From Anastatus disparis (taxonomy: Eukaryota > Arthropoda > Insecta > Hymenoptera > Eupelmidae): 64,000 bases of DNA. Below are positions 41,262 through 52,934 of this stretch, one piece after another (positions within the stretch are counted from its first letter, which is position 1; each line of letters opens with the position of its first letter). Under the pieces are notes generated by a model. That model saw only the letters and a list, made by a program, of their open reading frames with translations. It was not told the origin of the DNA and ran no database searches. The stretch is taken from assembly GCA_017163975.1 (NCBI GenBank), contig JAFFSR010000306.1, positions 1-64,000 of the forward strand, read 5' to 3'. The position numbers were made by a program, and so were the translations under genes.

Positions 41262-41925
41262 CTAGGAGAGTATCAGACCTCCGGATCACGGATTTTGCTC
41301 AAACGTTGGGATAAGTTTTCAAATGTCAAAATATGAAAGGAAACAGAATTTTAGATCCCAACGCTCAATATTTCCCTAGTTACAGACAATTGAAGAAAAT
41401 CACTAAAAAAGTTACTAGATTTTCAAACGCTTACAGTTCCTTAGCATTGATAGATAAGAGCTTGAAACTTTTTTTTAATGAAAGCTGAGCTCAAATCCTT
41501 TCAACATAGTAGTTATAGTATGTCAAAATATTATTTTTTCCTAAAGTCATAGCCTAATAAACATTAGACCCAATTTCAGCTTTTGTTATTAATTAATGTT
41601 TTAAAAAGAAAAATTAGGTATAATATTTATCACTCTATAACTTTGGGAAAAAATAATATTTTGACATGCTATAACTACTGTTTCGAAAGGATTTGAGCTC
41701 AGCTTTCATTTAAAAAAAGTTGCAAGCTCCTAGCTATCAATGCTAAGGAACTATATGCGTTTGAAAATCTAGTAACTTTTTTAGTGATTTTCTTTAATTG
41801 CCTGTAACTAGGAAAATATTGAGCGTTGGGGTCTAAAATTCTGTTTCCTTCCATATTTTGACATCTTAAAACTTATCCCAAAGTTTGAGCAAAATCCGTG
41901 ATCCGGAGGTCTGATACTCTCCTAG
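41262..41925. mobile_element. Foldback MITE with TTA target duplication
   Basis: 664 bp. Arms of ~280 bp are inverted complements at high identity, beginning CTAGGAGAGTATCAGACC and ending with its complement. Flanked by TTA at 41259-41261 and 41926-41928. No ORF. Confidence 0.8.
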
Positions 41926-42449
41926 TTAGTAATTTTTTTTATATTAGAGTAGTTTTCAATAAAAAAATAAAAATTCAATAATTCTGTCACGCAACAAGTA
42001 AGAAATGTGTTAAAAATAAAATATTTCATTTTTAACGCAAAAACATACAATAAAATATCTTGTGTACATGCTTGTGTAAAAAATTACCAGTTAAAAGAGA
42101 TTAAAAGTTATGTTAATTTTTCTAAAGAACAAACTCTAAAGATACAAAAAAAAGTTTAAATAAAATTGTCATTTCATTTAAAGCATATATTCAAGCAAAA
42201 TAATTTTTTTGAGAAAAAAATTTTTAAATATTTTTTAGGGGTGTGTGAGTACTCGATTTTACGAGTGACTTAAATAAATAGATATTCATTTTATTTTGTA
42301 AGAAAACACAATGAGAGCGTGTAATATAATGTATGAAAATCACATGAAACTAGACATAAGTATGAATATTGCACCTTAAGTTGATATCACAGTTAAATAA
42401 TTTAACGGAATAATACTAAGTCACTTAAGAAAATAATATCATAGATTAA

Positions 42450-43313
42450 CCCATTAAAGCCCAAATAACATAAAATTTCACTTCAACTTTGGGCTCAGAA
42501 ATTTTAATGAAACCGGGTCAGAAAGAATTTTGGACCTAGAAAACATTATGTTTTTGGGGTTTCTCTTTACGATGTAACCCTTACAATTTTGACAAAATTA
42601 ATATTTTTATGATTTTTTATAAAAAAATATCGATTTTAATAAAAAAATCGTGATTTTTTCGACTTTTTTTCTATAAAACATCGTATAAGAAATAAAAAAT
42701 TTTTTTTAGAATGACCAAAACTATAAAAAGCGTGTTATAGGAGTCCGCTCTCTCAATCAAAACCAGCCAGTTGATTAAAAAAATTTTTTCTTCAAAATCG
42801 TAGACCAAAAATGGTGGCAAAAGTAGAAAATTCTCAATTTTATTGATTTTTTGCAGATTTAAATGTATTTTTTGGCAATAAATCAAATATTACTGTCATT
42901 ATATATCTCCTCTTGTATTTCTGAACAATTATTTAATGTTAAGGCAAAAATTAGAAAAACAAAATGGTAACTTTTTGTTACTTATCAACAATAATCTCTT
43001 ATATAACGGGACAAAATAAGCTCGAAAAATTATCAGGTTATGATTCAGGGTGTTTTCAGGGTCTTTGAATTCAAATATATTGTTAGATTGTTAAAATTTA
43101 AAATGGTGGATTCATTATGACGAATAATAAGTCCAAAAGTTCAATATTTTAAATCTAAAAATTTCTACTGTTAAAATTTTAAGGGTTACATCGTAAAAAG
43201 TGACCCCAAAAACGTAATGTTCACTAGGTTCAAAATTTTTTTTGCCCCGGTTTCATTAAAATTTTTGAACCCAAAGTTAAAGTGAAATTTTTTGTCATTT
43301 GGGGGTTAATGGG
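42450..43313. mobile_element. TTAA-flanked MITE (piggyBac-like)
   Basis: 864 bp with termini CCCATTAAAGCCCAAAT...inverse, subterminal inverted matches (CGATGTAACCCTTA) and a TTAA at each side (42446-42449, 43314-43317). TTAA duplication is the piggyBac hallmark; assignment is by this only. Confidence 0.75.
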
Positions 43314-43319
43314 TTAATA

Positions 43320-44040
43320 ATTCGAAATAATGATGAAATACGCACCATAATGCTTTTATAGCTATTAAATTAAGTGACTTGAATAAAACTCGAATTGAAC
43401 TTGTCAAAATTTTACAGTTACTATATGTATGATTAGTTCGAGTAGCTAAGAAAGTCCAAGTTTAATGCTCGACTAGAGTTGAATTCGTTCAAAATGGATC
43501 CTATAATTTTATGCGAACAGATGAACAGACAAAACCCAAAGCGATCCAATAAAAACATGGCGAAATAATAATTTTTTTAACACCCCGTGCGCGAAGCACA
43601 ATTTCGCACACAATTCACAAAGTGACACTTGCGAAAATTGAGCTTCTTACACATCGTGTCGAAAAATACAGTTCAATACTTGTGCGATATTGAAATATAC
43701 TATTTCTGTCTAAATGAGAACTTATTACTACAGGACAATATATTCTAGATATTTGAATTACTTTTGAGTTATTCAAGTAACTAGAGTCATTCGAGCATTT
43801 TGAGATTTTCGAGTTACTTGAGCTATTCGAGTAACTCAAATTATTCGAGTAGTTTATATTTTTTTTAGTACTTTACGATCCTAGTTAATCAATTACTGGA
43901 ATATTTCTAGTTTGTATTGTATAACTTTGAACTTTTAAGGTTTTTTATTGCAGTAATAACTTTATGTAATTATTTCTTTAAAAAAGTAATTTGCTATTCT
44001 TTGACCAAAATGAGACGTTTTCGCTAGAGTTTAATTTATT
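43320..44040. other. AT-rich interval with TTCGAGTA-type repeats
   Basis: 43735-43860 contains many short units such as ATTCGAGT and GAGTTACTCGAG; a related GAGTACTCGA motif lies at ~42250 on the other side of the TTAA MITE. No gene. Confidence 0.45.
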
Positions 44041-44609
44041 TTCTATGACCGATTCCATCTTAAATCATGCAGACCGACTGCACCTATCTCTCCGAACTGC
44101 TTAAAAATTTTTTATATTATTCTACTTAGAAAATAAGCGTATACGTATTTTTTTATTTTTCAATATCATCAAAAATGCAGTTTTTATGTACTTTTTAAAA
44201 ATGACTTATAAATTTTCAATTCTCAAAAATCGAAATTTTTTTTTTTTTTTAATTGTTTTCATCTCTGTAGTGATCTTTATAAATAAATTTAGGCTCGTTC
44301 AATGCTACAGAGGATGCTCTTTTAATTCCACCGTCTTTTATTTTTTTTAACAAAAAAACGGAAGTGCAATTGCACTTTTTGTAAAAAATGAAAAATGCAT
44401 TTTTCTCAAAAAAGCCATTTTTTTTTGGTCTCAAATTTTTTTTATGGATAGGTAGCCTTAAGACCTATATTTTCATCGGTGTGGAATTTGGAATATTTTG
44501 GTTTAGTAAGAGATATAAAAAAAATTGAGAAAAAAATTTTCATATTTATATAAATGTAAATACGTCATAAATACAAAATGATGTTTAAAATTGTATATGC
44601 TTACATGAA

Positions 44610-45092
44610 ATGAAAAAAGCTTCTAACAATCAAAAATGGTTGTTTTCAGCTACGGGGCATGGGAAAGGTGCGGTTGATGGCGTTGGTGGATTAGTAAAAC
44701 ACTATGCAACCAGACATAATCTTCAAAATTGTCATGTTGAATCAATACAAGATGCAAATGCTTTTGTAAAAAAAGTTCAACCTAACACTGACGCTATTAA
44801 ATTAATCTTACTGCCAAAAGAAGATATTGAAGTTTTTAGGCAAAGCAAAATAAAAGAGTGGCTTAAGACCCCTAAATTGGCCGGCATTCAAAAAACCCAC
44901 GTATGGAAAGTAAAAGTAGGGACAAAGAAAAAATTGTATATAACTCGAACTGCTGCTCATCCTTTCACAAAATTATTAAATAAAGAGAAAAAAAAGAAAA
45001 GAAAAATTACGTCAAAGAAGAATGTGCACAATAAGAAAAAGTCCAAAACTCATAAGGAAGGAAAAAAAAATAGAACTTTTTTTTTTACATAA
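44610..45092 (+). CDS. C-terminal fragment of a DDE-like transposase (uncharacterised family)
   Basis: 160 codons. Starts near WLFSATGHGKGAVDGVGGLVK, a motif I recognise from arthropod transposon proteins, where H-G-K-G-x-x-D-G-x-G-G-x-x-K follows the catalytic core. It ends in a Lys-rich tail (KEKKKKRKITSKK). The N-terminal two thirds of the protein are missing. Copies A and C preserve the N-terminal part of what I believe is the same family. Function as a DNA transposase is inferred. Confidence 0.6.
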   Translation: MKKASNNQKWLFSATGHGKGAVDGVGGLVKHYATRHNLQNCHVESIQDANAFVKKVQPNTDAIKLILLPKEDIEVFRQSKIKEWLKTPKLAGIQKTHVWKVKVGTKKKLYITRTAAHPFTKLLNKEKKKKRKITSKKNVHNKKKSKTHKEGKKNRTFFFT

Positions 45093-45119
45093 TTTCTTAT
45101 ACTTAACGCAAAATTTATG

Positions 45120-45122
<3 letters not shown>

Positions 45123-45163
<41 letters not shown>
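45123..45163. repeat. (TA)n microsatellite
   Basis: About 20 TA units inside element B. Confidence 0.95.
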
Positions 45164-45168
<5 letters not shown>

Positions 45169-45859
45169 GCACAACACCTATGAGTTGCATAAAAGCTATG
45201 TACGTACAAATATATATATATCTGAAATGCGCTTACTCCTGAAATATTTGTTGTATTTATGACGTATTTACATTTATGTAAATATGAAAATTTTTTTCTT
45301 AATTTTTTTTATATCTCTTACTAAACCAAAATATTCCAAATTCCACACCGATGAAAATATAGGTCTTAAGGCTACCTATCCATAAAAAAAATTTGAGACC
45401 AAAAAAAAATGGCTTTTTTGAGAAAAATGCATTTTTCATTTTTTACAAAAAGTGCAATTGCACTTCCGTTTTTTTGTTAAAAAAAATAAAAGACGGTGGA
45501 ATTAAAAGAGCATCCTCTGTAGCATTGAACGAGCCTAAATTTATTTATAAAGATCACTACAGAGATGAAAACAATTAAAAAAAAAAAAAAATTTCGATTT
45601 TTGAGAATTGAAAATTTATAAGTCATTTTTAAAAAGTACATAAAAACTGCATTTTTGATGATATTGAAAAATAAAAAAATACGTATACGCTTATTTTCTA
45701 AGTAGAATAATATAAAAAATTTTTAAGCAGTTCGGAGAGATAGGTGCAGTCGGTCTGCATGATTTGAGATGGAATCGGTCCTATAGACTTTGAGATATTC
45801 GTAATTTCAGTAAAACAATTATTTTCTAGGAAAACATTTTATTGCACTGACTTTCATAG

Positions 45860-46183
45860 ATCTTATAGGAAAATTTTACGTCCGGATATGTGTTAAGGTA
45901 TGAGGTCAACGTGACCTCTAGAGGTCAAAAAGAGATCAAAGTATGACTTCTTAAAAATCTCTCTAGTTTAGTGGTAAAACAAAACAGACAAAATACATAC
46001 CCTAGGTAACTTTGAACAAGGAATCTGATGGTGACCTTGGATTTGACCTTGAACCTCATTTCCAAGGTTATTTCAAAGTCAACCTCATTTTTTAAAAGGG
46101 AACCCCTACTTTTTATACCGTAATCAAAAAGAGCGGAAAATTTTACGTCTGAATATGTGTTTAGGTATGAGGTTAACGTAACT
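45860..46183 (+). repeat. AGGTCA-rich dispersed repeat, unit ~265 bp
   Basis: Contains TGACCTCTAGAGGTCA and several GACCTTG/AAGGTCA half-motifs. It shows part of a tandem arrangement (GGAAAATTTTACGTC recurs 265 bp apart, 45870 and 46135). Related copies lie at 51366-51600 (same orientation) and 53480-53814 plus 54571-54660 (inverted). Confidence 0.7.
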
Positions 46184-47064
46184 TGACTGATTCCATTCAG
46201 ATTCATGCAGGCCGTCACTGATCGAATTTTTTTTTCGCTTCTGAGTGATAAAAACACCTTTCAATATGTATATAAAGATAAAATTCACCTCATAGAACGC
46301 TCGAAAATATGTTTTTTCCTCGCTACGGCGTTTTTAGTGTCAGATGTAAAAATAAAAATTAAAAAATTGAAAATTTACCTCAATTTTCAAATTGCTGTAG
46401 CTCCGTCAATTTTCGACCTTTTCGGACGTTCTTTTAATAAGAATGTCAAAAATTAAGTATAGTTTTAAATGCCGCTTTGATTTTTGCAATACGACTCGAA
46501 CTCTCTGAGTTCTTCATAAAAGACCGAAAAAAGCGATTTTTTTCAAACGCAATTTTCTCAAAAACTAAATATTTTTTTTTTTTTCAAATTTTTATGTTTT
46601 TATACATAAAAAATACTAACTTTTAGGATAGGTGAGAACATGCCATTTTTTCTTATTTCTTTTAAACAAATTTTCAAACGTTTTTTTTATATTTTCCATT
46701 TTAAAGCATTGGCACCATGGCGCATCATGCCATTTTTCCAACTATTACGTCTTTTTAAAATTCGTTTATGCTTTTATTTATTAATTCATTAAAAAATATT
46801 AACAAAAGCTTTAAAATAAACCCTCGATCAAATTTTTTTATCCATTAGAACCGAAGTTATGATGATTTTAAGTTTATAAAAATAGAAATATTTTTTGTTG
46901 ATAATTAAAATTTCTTATTCAGTTTGAATTTTACGCCCACGATTTAAATTTACTTTATAGGGAGTGACATATGCCACCGCTAGATGGCGACGATTCATTT
47001 TTTGCATTCTCATTAACGACTTGACGCATTCAAGCATATAAGACAAGTAAGATCAATAATAAAA

Positions 47065-47548
47065 TTGTCTAATAAGTTATTTCTTCATATAAATTTATTT
47101 CTATCAAAGAAATCACTTTCAAATCAATACTATCTCCAATCGGGTATTTTTTACATTCTTTTAGTACACATTTCATATCATCTTTTCAACAAAAAAGTGA
47201 AGAATATATTTTCAATTCCATATCTGCAATGTCATCTTTATTCTCTTTTTATATTTATTCAAAGCATCCAACGTAAGTTTCAGGTTCTCGCAATAAATGC
47301 AAAGACACGAATCGTTTAGTGGATGGGGTATAACTCACTTTGGTCTTAAGGCATAGAATAATAATTTACCGATTTTTGTTTCAATTTCAGGATTTTCTTC
47401 TATAAATAATTGATATATTTTTCTTATGCTTAGCGTAAGAAAGCGTTTAACTTTTTTAGTTTTTATACCATTTTCTTTAACAGATATTGTGTCACTTTTA
47501 TTTGCACTTTGGGAACAATTGAAATCATCGTTCAAATAATAATTTTTC
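47065..47548 (-). pseudogene. Transposase family relic, copy C (part downstream of the Penelope insertion)
   Basis: Minus strand: YYLNDDFNCSQSANKSDTIS, IKTKKVKRFLTLSIRKIYQLF and FYALRPK, then after a stop DSCLCIYCENLKLTLDALN. Same family as 33660-34500. The upstream (N-terminal) part lies beyond the Penelope-like insertion at 49329-50077. Confidence 0.65.
47535..47548. repeat. Target duplication of the Penelope-like element, left
   Basis: AATAATAATTTTTC, identical to 49315-49328. Confidence 0.75.
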
Positions 47549-47594
47549 GTGTGTAAAAAAGAAATCAATAAACTACGGGCAATACTGTTCTAAA

Positions 47595-48743
47595 ATGTTT
47601 CAATATCAATTTAACGTGGATTTTATTAAGGGATTTGTAATACCACAAGGATACTGTTTAATTGGTTTGGACGTAGTAGCATTATTTAATAACGTTTATT
47701 TTGATTTAGTGAAAAGAGCTATCGAACGGAGATGGCATTTTCTTATGCTTAAAACAAATCTTTCATTAAATGAATTTTTAGGAATAGTATCGTTTGTTAT
47801 GGATAACAATTTTTTCACTTTTATTAAAAAGTTTTATAGACAAAAATTTGGTTTTGCTATGGGTAGCCCGTGTAGCCCGATACTTGCAGACATAATAATG
47901 CAAGATATCTTGGATATTTTTTGTGCAACTTGTCCTTATCCTATTTTTTTTATTAAGGTGTACGTGGATGACATTATAGCTTGTGTTCCAATTGACAGAA
48001 CCAATGATATATAAGATTATATAAACACTTTTGATGATTACATTAAATTTACATTGGAGTGTCCTATTAATAATAGTTTAAATTTTCTTAATGTCACACT
48101 ATATTGGAATGAAACAGGTAAAATTTTAACTAATTGGTATGAAAAACCAACACATGCAGGGATGTACTTGAATTATCTTTCTCAATCTCCGGAGTCACAA
48201 AAAATTGCAATAGTCTATTCATTGGTTGATAATGCTGTACAGTTGTCTGATACTTCGTTTCATAAGGGAAATTTGAGTTATATTTATTTGTATTTGCAAG
48301 CGAATAATTACCCTAATGATTTTATAAAGAAATATATAAATATTAGATTGCAATTATTACAGAATAATAATAATAATAAATGTATGGACGTTGATACTCA
48401 ATGTAAGTTTGTTGTTTTGCCATTTGTAAAAAATATGGATGCACCAATAAAAAAAATTTTAAAAAGTTGTAATTATAAAGTTGTTTTTAGGTCTGATAAT
48501 AAATTATAGTTTTTAAATGTTTTGGGTAAGGATCCTGCTAAAAAGTCAATGAAATTGAATTGCATTTATCAATTAAAATGTAAGGATTGTTCAAGTCGTT
48601 ATATAGGACAGTCTAGTAGAATTTTAAAGGAACGTATATCAGAACATGAAAGTGACTGTAAAAGGAAAGTAGACTCTTCTGCCTCAGTCACACATATGGT
48701 TGAGACTGGTCATAGGTTTGATTTTAATTTTGATTCAATTTAA
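47595..48743 (+). pseudogene. Penelope-like RT with GIY-YIG endonuclease, two in-frame stops
   Basis: One continuous frame of 383 codons interrupted only by TAA at 48012-48014 and TAG at 48507-48509. RT motifs: CLIGLDVVALFNNV, FGFAMGSPCSPILADI and the catalytic YVDDI; then TNWYEKPTHAGMYLN and SQKIAIVYSLVD, typical of Penelope RT thumb. The last part (48522-48743) has the GIY-YIG pattern CIYQLKCKDCSSRYIGQSSR-LKER-SEH. The absence of frameshifts suggests a fairly recent death. Confidence 0.88.
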
Positions 48744-49314
48744 ATATTAGATCAAGAAATTTCTTATTCTAAAGACTCGTTTCTAAAATGGTTCATATTG
48801 TAAAGTTTAATGACAACGTTAATAGAATTTCTGATACACAGAAACTGAGTTCAGTATTTAGACCTTTTATATACAAATATTTATAGTATAGTATTGTATA
48901 ATCACTTTAATTATTGTTTTTGTTGTGTATAAACGCCTTTAAGTTTACTACGATTGAGGTGGCATTGTTATTGTAAGGAATGCTTATAAAGTTTAGTCTT
49001 CGCATATTTAGAATATTGTAATATTGATTTGTAGACTTTTATTGTCTATTGATTATTGACTTTTTGGAAAACATTTTCTTGCGAACAATGTTATTTATTT
49101 GTAAGTTTTTATAATATATAAATTATATTATTATGTTTACATAAGCCATTCTTTATATTTTTTATATGTTACATTTTAGAACTTGAAAAGGAATTCCTAT
49201 AGAGATGTCGAAACGTCGTTAAATTGATAATAAAACATTTTAGAACAGTATTGCCCGTAGTTTATTGATTTCTTTTTCACACATAAATTTGGAACTGTTC
49301 GTTGATTCAATAAT
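48744..49314 (+). other. 3' part of the Penelope-like element
   Basis: Non-coding. Just before the terminal inverted repeat is ATGTCGAAACGTCG (49205-49218); the GAAAC is reminiscent of the hammerhead core reported in Penelope-like termini, but I cannot find a full ribozyme. Confidence 0.4.
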
Positions 49315-49328
49315 AATAATAATTTTTC
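49315..49328. repeat. Target duplication of the Penelope-like element, right
   Basis: Identical to 47535-47548. Confidence 0.75.
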
Positions 49329-50077
49329 ACTTTTGTTATAATTTCACTATCCAAAGAATAGCCACAATAGTTCTCAGGCTTTTTGTAAATATCTTTATTA
49401 TTGACCAATGATCTTGCTTGATCGATCATATAAACAGTTACATTTGATAAACCTAATTATAAATAATTTTTGGAAATGTTGCTTGGTATTAAACTTAATA
49501 ACCACTCTTTCTCAAGAAAATTTGAACAATTATTAAAAGCAATTTTAATATTTTCATGCCATTTATCATGTTTCACATTTGTTATTTTCATTTAATGTGG
49601 GCAAATCCTTTATATCGTAGACTTTCATAATTTCACTTGCTATTTGTAAATCAAATGCATCGTTTATTTTTTTTCTTTGTTGGAGAGCATAGGATTTTTG
49701 CATTTTTATATTGATACTCTGAGGCATTTTGATTAGTGGAATTTTTAATTCCAAATTACTTGAAGTCTGATTAAACTACTCTACCACAGCCTTGCTATAA
49801 AAAGCTTCTTTCGAAGATTGTTGACTGCTTGAGGTAGATGAAATAGGTGTATTTTTACTTCATCTAAAAATATTCAATAACATGAAGGACATACTTTATC
49901 CTCTCTAGAAAAAGAAGTATTCGGATACAAGCGTTTCAAAGACTCCGTTAAATCACTTAATTCTCTGAACGGATTTTTGGAGCAATCGTAAATAACTTTT
50001 TTGTGCCTTTCTTTCAAATCCTTGCACTTAGTCTTGACAACCAGTGATGCCATTATTATTAATAAGTTCTCCGTCAA
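49329..50077 (-). pseudogene. Transposase family relic, copy C (part upstream of the Penelope insertion)
   Basis: Homologous to copy A beyond the insertion point (for example the nucleotide stretch CTATCCAAAGAA and ACCAATGATCTTGCTTGATCGATCAT versus its counterpart at 34155-34250). Short frames at 49566-49754 and 49874-50077 (KDLKERHKKVIYDC) are its remnants. Confidence 0.5.
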
Positions 50078-50929
50078 AGCACAAAAAAAATTTTTTGTCA
50101 GACAATTTTATTTTTGATCTTATTTGTCTTATACGCTTTAATGCGTCAAGTCGTTAATGAGAATGCAGAAAGCGAATCGTCACCATCTAGCGGTGACATA
50201 TGCCACTCCCTTCAAAGTAAATTTGAATCGTGGGCGCAAAATTCAAACTGAATAAGAAATTTTAATTATCAACAAAAAAAATCTATTTTTATAAACTCAA
50301 AATCATCATAACTTTGGTTCTAATTGATAAAAAAATTTGATCGAGGGTTTATTTGAAAGATTTCTGTTAATATTTTTGATAAATTAATAAATAAAAGCAT
50401 AAACGAATTGTAAAAAGACGTAATAGTTGGAAAAATGGCATGATGCGCCATGGTATCAATGCTTTAAAATGGAAAATAAAAGGAAAACGTTTAAAAATCT
50501 GTTTAAAAAAAATAAGGCGAAATGGCATATTCCAGCCTATCCTAAAAGTTAGTATTTTTTATGTATAAAAACATAAAAATTTGAAAAAAAAAAAAAAATA
50601 TTTAGTTTTTGAGAAAATTGCGTTTGAAAAAAATCGCTTTTTTCGGTCTTTTATGAATAACTAAGAGAGATAAACTCGTTTCACAAAGATCAAAACGGCA
50701 TTTAAAACAAGACTAAATTTCTCACATTCTCATTCAAAAAACGTCCAAAAAGGTCGAAAATTGACGGAGCTACAGCAATTTGAAAATTGAGGTAAATTTT
50801 CAATTTTTTAATTTTCATTTTTACATCCAACATTAAAAACGTTGTATTGAGGAAAAAACATATTTTCGAGCGTTCTATGAGGTGAATTTTATCTTTATAT
50901 ACATATTAAAAGGTATTTTCATCACTTAA

Positions 50930-51306
50930 GGGGATGTAAAACGGACACTACACTAGTACCTATAAATATATTGCCTATTTTTCCATTTAATTGCAAGATT
51001 TCAGGAAAATGAATACATTAGCTTGTAGTATGTGTCGTGAACATTATTCAGTTAATTTTTTAAATAAATTCATTCATCAGTTTTCAATAACTTTGGGTTC
51101 CAATATTACATATTAAAATTTTTCGATTTTGTACCAGAAACCCAAAGTTATTAAGAACTAATAGATGAATTTATTAAAAAAATTAACTGAATAATGTTCA
51201 CGATACATACTACAAGCTGATGTATTTATTTTCCTAAATTTTTGTAATAAAATAACGAGATAGGCAATATTTATGAGTACAGGTGAAGTGTCCGTTCTAC
51301 ATCTCC
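50930..51306. mobile_element. Palindromic MITE with TTAA-type flanks
   Basis: 377 bp, termini GGGGATGTAAAACGGACACT and the inverse of it, nearly self-complementary throughout (for example TAACTTTGGGTT / AACCCAAAGTTA). Left flank TTAA (50926-50929), right flank TTAG (51307-51310). The intact arm of element C at 46230-46250 shows the uninterrupted state. Confidence 0.75.
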
Positions 51307-51365
51307 TTAGAAGAGAAAAAAATTCGATCAGTGACGGCCTGCATGAATCTGAATGGAATTAGTCA

Positions 51366-51600
51366 CTTCTAGAGGTCAAATAGGGGTCAAAGTATAACTT
51401 CTTGAAAATCTCTTCAGTTTAATGGTAAAACAAAACAAACAAAAGGGATACCCTAGATATCTTTCAATGAGGAACCTAACGGTGACCTCTAATTTCACTT
51501 GGAACCTCATTTTCAAGGTTATTTTAAGGTCAAACTCATTTTTGAAACCCTATTTTTGATGCTGTATTCGAAAAAAGCGGGAAATTGTACGTGTAGGAAC
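51366..51600 (+). repeat. AGGTCA-rich dispersed repeat, second piece
   Basis: Continues the repeat interrupted by element C (CTAGAGGTCAAATAGGGGTC, GTGACCTCTAATTTC). Confidence 0.65.
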
Positions 51601-51689
51601 AATTTAAGCCCGAAGATAGCATAATCCCTAATCCTCCTTCTTGCGCTTCCCAGGAACAACGACGTGGACGTAAAAAGAATCTGTTCCCT

Positions 51690-51815
51690 TCGGGGTGCTT
51701 TATTACAGAGAGTTCCCCTTGCCTTTCACTCCGGAGTGCTTTTTTACAGTGAGTTCCTCTTGCCTCTCAGTTCGAGGTGCTTTTTTACAGTGAGTTCCCC
51801 TTGCCTCTCACGTGA
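51690..51815. repeat. ~48-bp tandem repeat, about three units
   Basis: Units of GAGTTCCCCTTGCCTCTCAC plus a GTGCTTTTTTACA segment recur at 51706, 51755 and 51793. It is preceded at 51653 by GGAACAACGACGTGGACGTA, which recurs at 62034 beside another transposon gene. Confidence 0.7.
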
Positions 51816-51821
51816 ATGAAT

Positions 51822-52930
51822 TTACAACAGATGTTCAAATTGTTCTACGTTTGCTTCCTGACAATAATTAATCTTATTGTAAAATGATTCAATTGCATCT
51901 TGGATCATCTGTCGTGAAATGGTATTAATTTTTTGAACTATTCTACGTCTTAATTCTTCAAGGTTTTCTGGATTATTTCTGTATACCCGATCTTTTAAAT
52001 ACCCCCACAAAAAATAGTCCAAAGGTGTTAAGTCTGGAGATCTTGGAGCTCACTCTACTGTACCTCTTCTACCTATCCATCTTTCAAGGAATGACTCATT
52101 CAAGTATTGTCTAACATTGACACCGTAATGAGCTGGAGCCCCATCTTGCTGAAACCATGTATTTTTAAAATCATCTCCTTTGACGGCCTGAATAGCTGGA
52201 ACAATCTGATTTCGTAAAAGTTGTCCATAACTTTCAGCGTTCAAATTTCCTTCGATAAAAAAGTAACCTATTATTGTATCATCTACCATTCCTGCCTACA
52301 TGTTCAATTTTTGAGGATATTGTGTGTGACTTTCTCTCATCCAATGAGAATTTGTATCGGACCAATATCTATATTTATGATAATTGACTTCGCCATTTAA
52401 TTGAAATGTCGTTTTGTCTGAAAAAACAATAATTTATAAAAGTATTGGATTTTTAGTTATCATTTCCATCATCGTCTCACAAAATTCAATCTGGCGATCA
52501 GAATCATCCTCATTCAATTCTTGCACAAGTTTCATTTTGTAGGGATGAAATTTGTTCACCTTTAAAATTTTAAGAACAGATTTTTGATCGATGTCCTGTT
52601 GCAAAGCTACTGATCGAGATGATTCATGTAGATTTTCCACAAAAGACAGTGAAACATCTAAAGATTCTTCTTTATTTGTTGCTGTTTGTGGTCTTCCAGT
52701 AACAGCATGATTTTTGATAGACTCCGTTTCTTCAAAACGTCTTAAGGTCTTTGAAACTGTGGATTTAGACAAAGGAGTGTCGTTATCCCAGTTTCGAAAT
52801 GTTGCATTAGAAAGATTAACAACATTAGTATACGACCTTTACAGATCAGCCCAACCCCTCATTATTAGAAGAGATATTCACTCTCATTCGGACAAACGAA
52901 ACATTTTAAAAGTTTTGAGAAAAAATGTAA
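51822..52930 (-). pseudogene. Tc1/mariner-superfamily transposase, several stops
   Basis: One minus-strand frame: helix-turn-helix part (52772-52434; STVSKTLRRFEETESIKNH, GRPQTATNKEE), then KTTFQLNGEVNYHKYRYWSD. Next come GYFFIEGNLN, WFQQDGAPAHYGVNVRQYLN (second catalytic Asp) and SPDLTPLDYFLWGYLKDRVY (third Asp). Stops lie at 52434-52436, just before 52289, and at 52050-52052, plus others in the N-terminal region up to ~52930. The first catalytic motif reads FSDK where FSDE is usual. Dead copy. Confidence 0.85.
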
Positions 52931-52934
52931 TGTC

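Larger units (their letters stand above)
44043..45786. mobile_element. Foldback DNA transposon, copy B, with internal transposase tail
   Basis: Inverted arms of ~530 bp (44043-44580 and ~45240-45786) match over long stretches, beginning CTATGACCGATTCC and ending GGAATCGGTCCTATAG. The arms include the sequence GTGCAGTCGGTCTGCATGA. The core carries one ORF (44610-45092) and a TA run (45123-45162). Duplicate ORFs in the arms (44249-44434 and 45393-45578) are the same arm read twice. The ends resemble those of element C. Confidence 0.82.
47549..49314 (+). mobile_element. Penelope-like element
   Basis: Bounded by ~67-bp inverted ends (47550-47616 and 49217-49284) and a 14-bp target duplication. 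Inside is one RT plus GIY-YIG frame. The inverted ends are compatible with the repeat structures of Penelope-like elements. The RT N-terminal region is absent, so it is a truncated copy. Confidence 0.82.
46184..51365. mobile_element. DNA transposon copy C with long inverted arms
   Basis: Left arm 46184-47050 and right arm 50110-51365 are inverse complements (starting ATTCCATTCAGATTCATGCA). They include matching segments CGAGCGTTCTATGAGGTGAA and GGCATGATGCGCCATGGT. The right arm is interrupted by a TTAA MITE and the core by a Penelope-like element. Between arms and core lie minus-strand transposase remnants. It inserted into the AGGTCA repeat, which continues on both sides. Confidence 0.8.

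Noticed and set aside
44249..45578. Two identical 61-codon ORFs (44249-44434 and 45393-45578)
   Set aside because: They are the same inverted arm of element B read on opposite strands, not two genes.
49201..49220. Hammerhead ribozyme at the Penelope-like end
   Set aside because: Only a GAAAC-type fragment is visible; the CUGANGA core was not found nearby.
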